This document shows, in pieces, positions 15,848-21,843 of a DNA stretch of 36,422 nucleotides (the first letter of the stretch is position 1; each line of letters begins with the position of its first letter). This DNA comes from Collinsella aerofaciens (lineage in GTDB: Bacteria; Actinomycetota; Coriobacteriia; Coriobacteriales; Coriobacteriaceae): the NCBI RefSeq assembly GCF_015553355.1, contig NZ_JADNGN010000022.1, positions 1 to 36,422 of the forward strand. Reading direction: 5' to 3'. Under the pieces are notes generated by a model. The model had not been told where the DNA came from and made no database searches. It worked only from the letters and a program-made list of their open reading frames with translations. The translations under genes and the position numbers were made by a program.

Positions 15848-15885
15848 AACGAAAAGCGCCCGCGGCCAAATGGTCGTGGGCGCTT
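15848..15885 (-). terminator. Intrinsic terminator of crr
   Basis: AAGCGCCCgCGgCC at 15854-15867 pairs with GGtCGtGGGCGCTT at 15872-15885, leaving AAAT in the loop, and a TTTTC run follows on the minus strand. Confidence 0.88.
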
Positions 15886-15922
15886 GACGAGGTGCCTTTT
15901 GGCTGTGTGGCGCGGGGCCTGG

Positions 15923-16486
15923 CTACTTGGTCTTGGCAACCAGCAGCGGGTCGCCCAGCTTGACGAGCGGGTTGCCGCCGATAAGCGTTCCAGACTCGCC
16001 GACATGGTCGATGCTCTTAAGACGATCGAGCTCGGAGACGATGACGGTCACGATGTCCTCGTGACCAGCGGCCTTAATGGCCTCGCGGTCGAAGCTGATG
16101 AGCGGCTGGCCTGCCTTGACCACATCGCCCATCTCGACAAAGCGGGCAAAACCCTTGCCGTTCATTTCCACGGTGCCCAGGCCAACATGGATGAACACGC
16201 GCAGGCCGTCCTCGGTGATCATGCCGATGGAGTGGTTGGTGACAGTGGTGGCACCGATGCGGCCGTTGGCGGGCGCATAGATGGTGCCGGTAATGGGCTC
16301 GATGCCATAGCCCTGGCCAAGCATGCCCGAGGCGATCGTCTCGTCGGGAACCTCGTTCAGGTTGACGAGCACGCCGTTAACGGGGGCATAGATGACGCCT
16401 TCGCGGGTAGCGAAGCTTGCTGCGGGCGGAACGGACGCCTCGCCGGTCGAGGTGAAGGTGGACTTAAGCGAATCGAGCAGACCCAT
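15923..16486 (-). CDS. crr: PTS glucose-type EIIA component
   Basis: EIIA transfers phosphate from HPr to a sugar-specific EIIB. The 187-residue protein has both active-site histidines of the family: TNHSIGM (H85) and [12 protein letters not shown] (H100), the latter being the phosphorylated one. It also shows VYAPVNG-like blade motifs ([16 protein letters not shown]). The ATG at 16486 follows GGAGG; a longer frame from 16567 is rejected. It is a single gene, apart from any EIIC. Since the EIICB at 24519 carries no EIIA domain, this protein is its likely phosphate donor. Confidence 0.95.
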   Translation of the reverse strand: MGLLDSLKSTFTSTGEASVPPAASFATREGVIYAPVNGVLVNLNEVPDETIASGMLGQGYGIEPITGTIYAPANGRIGATTVTNHSIGMITEDGLRVFIHVGLGTVEMNGKGFARFVEMGDVVKAGQPLISFDREAIKAAGHEDIVTVIVSELDRLKSIDHVGESGTLIGGNPLVKLGDPLLVAKTK

Positions 16487-16729
16487 AGTTGCCTCCAACT
16501 TAAATAGGCGCATATCGCGCGTTTGGTTTGCCGGAAACGTTTCGCATGTGTTTCGCGGCTTGGTCAACGCCCCTATTTTACGCTGCTCAACGATACCTCT
16601 GAACTGGGATTATGTGATATATCAGTTGAAGGGAAACTTATTGCCGGAGTGTTTCTGCGCCACGGGTTCAAGTGGGGTACGCTTGAAGGCGAAAAACAAG
16701 GGCGCATAATTTGCGCGAAGGGAGCACAT

Positions 16730-17629
16730 ATGATTGTCGAGAACCATGCGCTGTGGGGCGAGGAGCCGACCGAGGATTATCCAGCGACCTTTACGTATCT
16801 GGGTGCCGAGCCGCTGCCCGACAAGCCCAATGGCCGCCGCCCCGCGGTGATTATCTGCGGCGGAGGCGGGTTTACGCATATCGCACCGCATGAGCAAGAC
16901 CCCGTGGCGTTTGCGTTTTTGGATCACGGTTACCAGGCCTTTGTGCTCAACTACGTCACGAGTTCTACGGGTGACGTGAGCTTTCCGCACCCCCAGGCAG
17001 ATCTTGCCAAGATGATCGCCACGGTTCGCGCCAACGCCGACGAGTGGCATGTCGATCCCAAGCGCGTGTGCGTTGTGGGATTCTCGGCGGGCGGCATGAT
17101 CTGCGCTTCGCTGGCAACACAGTGGAAGACCGGCCCCTTCGCGGCACTTGCCGGGGCGCGTCCGGACGACATTCGTCCCGATGCCGTGGTGCTGGGCTAT
17201 CCATTGCTCGACTTTGCCTATGTGCGTGACATGCAGACGCGCGATCCGCGCATTGACTTGCGTGTGCCCAAGACGGGCGGCAAGACGGGACGCGATTTGC
17301 TCAACGACTACCTGTCGATGGTGACGGGCGGCGAGGCAACTGACGAGCATCTGGCCGACATCTGCCCCACCACGCATGTTTCGCGTCAGATGCCACCGAC
17401 CTTTGTGTGGGGCGTGTCCGACGACAAGACGGCGCCGATCGCGCAGGTCTACCCGTTTGCGCAGCGCATGGCCGAGGAGGGCGTTGCATGCGAGATGCAC
17501 GTCTTCGACCAGGGTGGTCACGGCCTTTCGCTCGGCAACGCCAACACCGCGGTCGACAACGAGGACAAGCAGGTGGCGGTCCGCCCCTGGATTCGCCTAG
17601 CCTTCCGCTTCCTGGGGCGCCATCTGTAA
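16730..17629 (+). CDS. Alpha/beta-hydrolase (esterase/acetyl-xylan-esterase-like)
   Basis: The 299-residue protein has the alpha/beta-hydrolase fold: the oxyanion strand RPAVIICGGGGFTHIAPHEQ, the nucleophile elbow VVGFSAGGMI (GxSxG with Ser), an acid region in PPTFVWGVSDDKTAP and the catalytic histidine in DQGGHGLSLGN near the end. This pattern is shared with small secreted or cytosolic esterases acting on acetylated sugars (BD-FAE and Axe-like). No signal peptide is present, so it acts inside the cell. GAAGGGAG precedes the ATG at 16730; the longer frame from 16523 lacks homology. It is divergent from crr, and its substrate remains a guess. Confidence 0.85.
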   Translation: MIVENHALWGEEPTEDYPATFTYLGAEPLPDKPNGRRPAVIICGGGGFTHIAPHEQDPVAFAFLDHGYQAFVLNYVTSSTGDVSFPHPQADLAKMIATVRANADEWHVDPKRVCVVGFSAGGMICASLATQWKTGPFAALAGARPDDIRPDAVVLGYPLLDFAYVRDMQTRDPRIDLRVPKTGGKTGRDLLNDYLSMVTGGEATDEHLADICPTTHVSRQMPPTFVWGVSDDKTAPIAQVYPFAQRMAEEGVACEMHVFDQGGHGLSLGNANTAVDNEDKQVAVRPWIRLAFRFLGRHL

Positions 17630-17658
17630 GAGTCCCGGCATCCAAGCCCTTCAATAAC

Positions 17659-17721
17659 TTGCGGTGAAATAGTTCCTATCTGGGGCATCAACCAGCCCAT
17701 CCAGGAACTATTCCACCGCAA
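17659..17721. repeat. Long hairpin between convergent genes
   Basis: The 18-bp arms at 17659-17676 and 17704-17721 are complementary at 17 of 18 positions, and TGGG/CCCA extends pairing inside the loop. It sits downstream of the hydrolase stop and just before the repeat array at 17744. T residues follow on the plus strand (CGTTTTT), so it can terminate the hydrolase transcript. Confidence 0.75.
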
Positions 17722-17743
17722 CTTCGTTTTTGATGTCCCGTCT

Positions 17744-17912
17744 GGAAACTGCATCCCAGTTCCCCCTTCAAGGTGGGACACGGTTTCCCATAGGGCCTCG
17801 ATTTGGAAACCACATCCCGTTTCGAGCTCAAATTCTGGGTCGCAGTTTCCTCGAGGGGCCCCGTTGGGAAACTGCGACCCGTTTCGAGCGGGAATAACGG
17901 GACACGCTTTCC
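17744..17912. repeat. Alternating inverted-arm array with 31-bp step, locus 1
   Basis: Six 15-nt arms start at 17744, 17774, 17805, 17836, 17867 and 17898, a step of 30 or 31 bp. Arms alternate between GGAAACTGCGACCCG-like and its reverse complement. Arms 4 and 5 are perfectly complementary over 14 bp. Spacers are conserved by class: after forward arms TTTCGAGC-like, after reverse arms containing GGGGCC or GGGCC. The array lies between convergent hydrolase and GntR genes and ends just before the GntR stop. It is not coding, and not CRISPR, because arms invert and spacers are conserved. Confidence 0.85.
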
Positions 17913-17928
17913 GCAAGGGCATCGTTTC

Positions 17929-18579
17929 CTACCAGACGGTGAACTGGGCGTTTTCTGTGTTCCAATGGACATCGCGAACGTAGTCGCGCACGCCCGTCGC
18001 ATCTCGTGCTTCGAACAACTCAAGAATATGAGCATGTTCGTTGTTGGCTTTATTGAGCAGTTTGCACGCCGTCTCCTGGTCGACAGTCTCGTAATCGCGC
18101 TTGATAAAGCAGCGCTCGAGCTGCGAGATCATATCGCGCAGACGGTCGTTGCCGCAGCGGTTGAAGTACGTTAGATGAAAGTCTCGCTGAATGTCGTCGT
18201 ACTTTCGGATGAGGCCGCCTTGGATCGCGAGGTCCATGGAGCCGACGAGAAATTTAAGCTGCGTAATGTCATCGTCGGTTAGGTTCGGACAGGCGAGATA
18301 TGCGGCCTGCCCGTCGAGCGGCCCCATAATCTCAAAGACTTCAACGGCGTTTTGCTGATCGAACCCACGGACGCGGAATCCGCGGCGGGGGAGATTGTCC
18401 AGATAGCCGTCGCTTGCGAGCTGGATGAGCGCTTCGCGGACCGGCGTGCGCGACACGCCCATGGCGTCGCAGATCGCTTGCTCGCTCAGCCGGTCGCCGG
18501 CCGAAAGCTCGCCGGCGTCAATACGGCTCGAAATGTAGTCGTATACGTGGTCTTTCAGGGGCCTTCTGAGCGTTTCCAT
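17929..18579 (-). CDS. GntR-family transcriptional regulator, FCD type
   Basis: The 216-residue protein has a winged helix at the N-terminus: HVYDYISSRIDAGELSAGDRLSEQAICD then GVSRTPVREALIQLASDGY, the classic GntR pattern. The C-terminal all-helical FCD domain has the metal-binding histidines, e.g. FHLTYFNRCGNDRL and NEHAHILELFEARD. FadR-type FCD regulators respond to acids and amino-acid-like ligands. The gene is divergent from the dimethylargininase gene, with a palindrome at 18726-18737 between them. It most likely controls that gene and its permease. AAGGA precedes the ATG. Confidence 0.92.
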   Translation of the reverse strand: METLRRPLKDHVYDYISSRIDAGELSAGDRLSEQAICDAMGVSRTPVREALIQLASDGYLDNLPRRGFRVRGFDQQNAVEVFEIMGPLDGQAAYLACPNLTDDDITQLKFLVGSMDLAIQGGLIRKYDDIQRDFHLTYFNRCGNDRLRDMISQLERCFIKRDYETVDQETACKLLNKANNEHAHILELFEARDATGVRDYVRDVHWNTENAQFTVW

Positions 18580-18725
18580 GAGCCTATGTTCCTTAACGGT
18601 ATATTTCTAAAAGCAAATACGTTTCACTTGAATAGCTCAGTTGAATTATAGAACGACCAGCTAAATCATGCTACTTTGCGCCGATACGTAAGAATACGCT
18701 TACCGAAGAATACCTACCGTTCAGG

Positions 18726-18737
18726 ATTGTATACAAT
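18726..18737. promoter_or_regulatory. Palindromic GntR-type operator
   Basis: ATTGTATACAAT at 18726-18737 is a perfect 12-bp palindrome, and a second half site ATACAAAAT follows. FadR-type GntR proteins often bind TNGTNNNACNA or TTGTATACAA-like sites, which this fits. It lies in the divergent region between the GntR gene and the hydrolase gene. The 255 bases of this region hold no gene. Confidence 0.65.
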
Positions 18738-18834
18738 ATACAAAATAGGAAAACCGCCCTAAGATAAAGACATCGAAAGGAAGGCGGGCGCGAAGAAGTC
18801 CCGCTTTCTGCTAAGAGATCCAAGGAGGATCATC

Positions 18835-19611
18835 ATGACCAAGTTCAGCCACGTCATCATCCGCCGCCCCGGCAAGTCTCTGAGCAATGGCATCACGAGT
18901 GCCCCCGAGCTTGGCCAGCCCATCTACGAGCGCGCCATCGAGGAGCACTACGATTACGAGCATGCGCTCGAGCAGTGCGGCGTTGACGTGTCGGTGCTGC
19001 CGGCACTCGAGCAGTATCCCGACAGCTGCTTCGTCGAAGACCCGGCCGTTATCACTCGCTGCGGCGCCATCATTACCAACCCCGGCGCCGATAGCCGCAA
19101 CGGCGAGAAGGACGAGATCGAGCCGGCCGTCCGTCGCTTCTTTGACGACGAGCATGTCAAGCACATCGTTTCTCCGGGCACGCTCGACGGCGGCGACGTC
19201 ATGATGGTCGGTGACCATTTCTACGTCGGTCGCTCCGCTCGTACCAACGAAGAGGGCATCCGCCAGTTCTGTGAGATTCTCGAGGGCTGGGGCCTCGAGG
19301 GTTCTGAGGTTCCGCTGGAGGAGGTCCTGCACCTCAAGACGGGCGTCAACTACATCGAGGACAACAACATGCTCGTCTCTGGTGAGTTCATCGATAAGCC
19401 CGACTTTGCCCAGTACAACAAGATTGTCGTGCCCGAGGACGAGGCGTACGGCGCCAACTGCATCTGGGTCAACGGTACGGTCATCGTTGCCGAGGGCTAT
19501 CCGACTGTGCTCAAGGCCGTGCAGGATCTGGGCTACAAGACACTCGTCGTTGACACCTCCGAGTATCGCAAGGTCGACGGCGGCCTTTCTTGCCTGTCGC
19601 TGCGCTTCTAA
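18835..19611 (+). CDS. Dimethylargininase-like amidinohydrolase (DDAH family)
   Basis: The 258-residue protein is a guanidino-group hydrolase of the amidinotransferase superfamily. The catalytic residues of dimethylarginine dimethylaminohydrolase are in place: acidic FVEDPAV at 66-72, TLDGGDV at 116-122, histidine in LHLKTGV (H166) and the C-terminal nucleophile in GGLSCLSLRF (C253). DDAH converts methylated arginines to citrulline and methylamines. Length equals the bacterial DDAH of about 254 residues and is much shorter than arginine deiminase (about 400). An AGGAGG ribosome site precedes the ATG. The GntR regulator upstream and an amino-acid permease downstream support a catabolic module. 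Citrulline-forming activity on other guanidines is possible. Confidence 0.8.
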   Translation: MTKFSHVIIRRPGKSLSNGITSAPELGQPIYERAIEEHYDYEHALEQCGVDVSVLPALEQYPDSCFVEDPAVITRCGAIITNPGADSRNGEKDEIEPAVRRFFDDEHVKHIVSPGTLDGGDVMMVGDHFYVGRSARTNEEGIRQFCEILEGWGLEGSEVPLEEVLHLKTGVNYIEDNNMLVSGEFIDKPDFAQYNKIVVPEDEAYGANCIWVNGTVIVAEGYPTVLKAVQDLGYKTLVVDTSEYRKVDGGLSCLSLRF

Positions 19612-19646
19612 CGCGATAGCTGTAACAGTCTGATGATCGCTTGACC

Positions 19647-19687
19647 GATGGCCCGGCACCCGATTCGGGACGTCCGGGCCATCTTTC
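19647..19687 (+). terminator. Hairpin between DDAH and permease genes
   Basis: GATGGCCCGG at 19647-19656 pairs with CCGGGCCATC at 19674-19683 and a short TTT follows. It probably gives partial termination, keeping the permease at a lower level than the hydrolase. Confidence 0.75.
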
Positions 19688-19720
19688 GTTCGATCACATG
19701 ATGAAGGGGGTGCACATACA

Positions 19721-21184
19721 ATGGCCTCTAAAGCTCAAAATGAAGAGATTATCGACCCTAATGGCCTCGATCTCTTTCGTCTGACCATGATGGTCATTAC
19801 CGCCAGTATTTGTGGCGGCATCTTTTCGCTTGCCGGCGATATGGCAGCAGGTGGGGCAAATACCGGTGCGGTTATCGTCTCGTGGGGAATTTGCTTTATT
19901 GGCGTCTTTGCGCTGATGATGGTGTTCAACGGTTTGTCTCAGGCCCGTCCCGACCTGACCGGCGGCATCTATGCATACGCTGCGGCCGGTTTTGGCGATT
20001 ACATTGGATTCAACTCCGCTTGGGGCTACTGGATCAGTGCATGTCTTTCCAACGTGAGCTTTGCGCTCTTGCTGTTTAGCGCGCTGGGCTATTTCTTCCC
20101 TGCGTTTGGCGCGGGTAACAACCTGCTTTCTATCGTCTGCGCCAGCGTGTTTTTGTGGTTCCTTACCGCCCTTGTGCTTCGTGGCGTTAAGGAGGCTGCG
20201 GGCATTAACACGATCGTCACGTTGGCGAAGCTGGTGCCGCTGGGGCTCTTTGTGCTGAGTATCGTGCTCCTGGGTAAGTTCAACGTCGATATCTTTATGG
20301 ACAACTTCTGGGGAGAGCCGGCTGGTCCTGGCTTTGGCGAGCAGGTTGTCTCGACCATGATCGCCCTTGTCTGGGTCTTCACGGGCATCGAGGGCGCTGT
20401 CGTTATCTCGGGCCGTGCAAAGTACGTGCGTGACGTCGGCCGCTCGACGGCGCTCGGATTTGCGGCTGTATTCACGCTGTATCTGATCATCTCGATGCTG
20501 TCGCTCGGCATTATGCCGCGCGAGGAGATGGCACAGCTTGCAACGCCCTCCATGGCGGGAATTCTCGAGTGCGCAATCGGTCCGGTTGGTGCTGCCATCG
20601 TAAACCTTGGCGTTATCCTTTCGTTGGTCGGCGCGCTGCTGGGCTATGTCATCATTGCGTCCGAGACGCCGTTCGAGGCGGCGCGCCAGGGATCCTTCCC
20701 TCTGGCGTTTGCCAAGACGAACAAGCACGACGCCCCGGTGGTAACGGTTCTCGTGAGCTCCGGCATCACGCAGCTCTTCTTGATCGTGTCGTATGTGGCG
20801 GCGAGCACCTACCAGTTCTTCTATAGCTGCGCAGTCAACACGATTCTGGTTCCGTATGTCTGCTCGGCTGCCTATTACATGGTGATTGGCTGGAAGAACG
20901 AGCATCTGGACGGGCCGCATGCGCCCAGCGTCGGCAAAGCCCGCTTCTTCGGTACGCTCGGCTTCATCTACACATTGTTCCTGGTGTGGTCGACGGGTCT
21001 TCAGGGCGTTATGATCACGACGATTCTTTTTGCTCCGGCCATTCCCGTTTATATGCTGGGCGAGCGAGGCCGCGGTAAACCGGTGCTTCCGCATCTGCAC
21101 GACAAGCTGATCGCAGCGGTGGTCATTGTCGTGGCAATCATTTCGCTGTATCTGCACTTTGCCGGCATTGCGCCGATAGTCTAA
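19721..21184 (+). CDS. APC-family amino acid permease / antiporter (ArcD-like APA subfamily)
   Basis: The 487-residue membrane protein has about 12 to 13 hydrophobic segments. The first contains the substrate-loop motif ITASICGGIFSLAGDMAAGG, a GxGIF-like variant typical of basic amino acid/polyamine antiporters, and later GIEGAVVISGRAKYVRDVGR. Such transporters exchange arginine, ornithine, citrulline or similar cationic compounds. The gene follows the DDAH gene by 109 bases, same strand, suggesting a role in importing methylated arginine or exporting citrulline. The ribosome site GGGGGTG is present. Subfamily and substrate are inference. Confidence 0.84.
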   Translation: MASKAQNEEIIDPNGLDLFRLTMMVITASICGGIFSLAGDMAAGGANTGAVIVSWGICFIGVFALMMVFNGLSQARPDLTGGIYAYAAAGFGDYIGFNSAWGYWISACLSNVSFALLLFSALGYFFPAFGAGNNLLSIVCASVFLWFLTALVLRGVKEAAGINTIVTLAKLVPLGLFVLSIVLLGKFNVDIFMDNFWGEPAGPGFGEQVVSTMIALVWVFTGIEGAVVISGRAKYVRDVGRSTALGFAAVFTLYLIISMLSLGIMPREEMAQLATPSMAGILECAIGPVGAAIVNLGVILSLVGALLGYVIIASETPFEAARQGSFPLAFAKTNKHDAPVVTVLVSSGITQLFLIVSYVAASTYQFFYSCAVNTILVPYVCSAAYYMVIGWKNEHLDGPHAPSVGKARFFGTLGFIYTLFLVWSTGLQGVMITTILFAPAIPVYMLGERGRGKPVLPHLHDKLIAAVVIVVAIISLYLHFAGIAPIV

Positions 21185-21297
21185 GACTGCGGCAAGCTTC
21201 ATCGCTTGGTAAGCCGACGGAGGCATCGCGTGCCGGTGCCGTTCGGTAATCCATAACTGACGTGGGCCTCTGTAACGTGCCTTTGTGAGCGCCCACC

Positions 21298-21338
21298 AAG
21301 CCCGCGCAGGTGACATTTGTTGCCAGCGCGGGCTTTTG
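21298..21338 (+). terminator. Intrinsic terminator of the permease gene
   Basis: A 10-bp perfect stem AAGCCCGCGC/GCGCGGGCTT at 21298-21307/21326-21335 is followed by TTTT. Between it and the array, GTGCCGGCAC at 21382-21391 is a short palindrome with no role I can assign. Confidence 0.88.
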
Positions 21339-21477
21339 CTGTTGCGGCGAAATGCCGCCGGCAGCTGGGGACGTTCCTATTGTGCCGGCACCCTGGGACA
21401 CTCCTTGGATGTTCCGCATGCGACGGAGGGAACGGATCATTTTGTCGAGGGAGCGGGCGGCTGTTTCTGCTCCCGCG

Positions 21478-21697
21478 GGAAACCACGTCCCGTTTGGGAA
21501 ATCGTGACCCGTTTTGGGCGCAGATTCCGGGTCGCAGTTTCCCCGAGGGGCTCGATCGGGAAATTGCATCCCAGTCTGAATGCCGATTCCGGGCTGCAGT
21601 TTCCGCTAGATGCCTCAACCGGAAAGCCCATCCCGTTTACGTGTTCCGGAGTGGGATGCGGTTTCCGCAGCAGGCCCGTCTGGGAAGCAATGGCCCA
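21478..21697. repeat. Alternating inverted-arm array with 31-bp step, locus 2
   Basis: Seven 15-nt arms start at 21497, 21528, 21559, 21590, 21621, 21652 and 21683, a step of exactly 31 bp, alternating in orientation as at locus 1. An extra forward arm at 21478 lies 19 bp before the first. Arm consensus is GGAAANTGCGNCCCG or its complement; the last arm is degraded. Spacers again fall in two classes. The array is about 70 bases before the feo operator and downstream of the permease terminator, so it sits between two transcription units. Confidence 0.87.
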
Positions 21698-21768
21698 GAA
21701 TTCCCATCGCAGCGATCTGTCGATTGAACGTCGTTGTGTGCTCACGCTATCATGTAAGCTTAAAATTG

Positions 21769-21801
21769 GTTAGCCATGGCAAACGGTTAGCCATGGTGAA
21801 C
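21769..21801. promoter_or_regulatory. Paired palindromic operator upstream of feoAB
   Basis: GTTAGCCATGGCAAAC at 21769-21784 and GTTAGCCATGGTGAAC at 21786-21801 are two near-palindromes with a 17-bp step. The GGTTAGCC core is that of the DtxR/IdeR iron box consensus, and iron uptake genes are the usual targets. This is therefore a candidate binding site for an iron-dependent DtxR-family repressor; the match is partial. Confidence 0.6.
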
Positions 21802-21843
21802 ATAAATACAACGCCCTGTGGGCGCCGGGGGAGGAACACGGAC

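Noticed and set aside
15742-15850. T-box leader before asnS
   Set aside because: The leader is short and shows neither the T-box sequence nor a stem-loop with an Asn specifier.
17518-18035. Minus-strand open frames over the repeat array, e.g. with QFPNGAPRGNCDPE-like stretches
   Set aside because: Similar peptides appear at both arrays only because the DNA repeats are alike. The frames overlap a real gene, and the repeats are palindromic and not organised as a protein.
17744-21697. CRISPR arrays
   Set aside because: The repeated arms alternate in orientation, spacers are conserved rather than unique, and no cas gene is in view.
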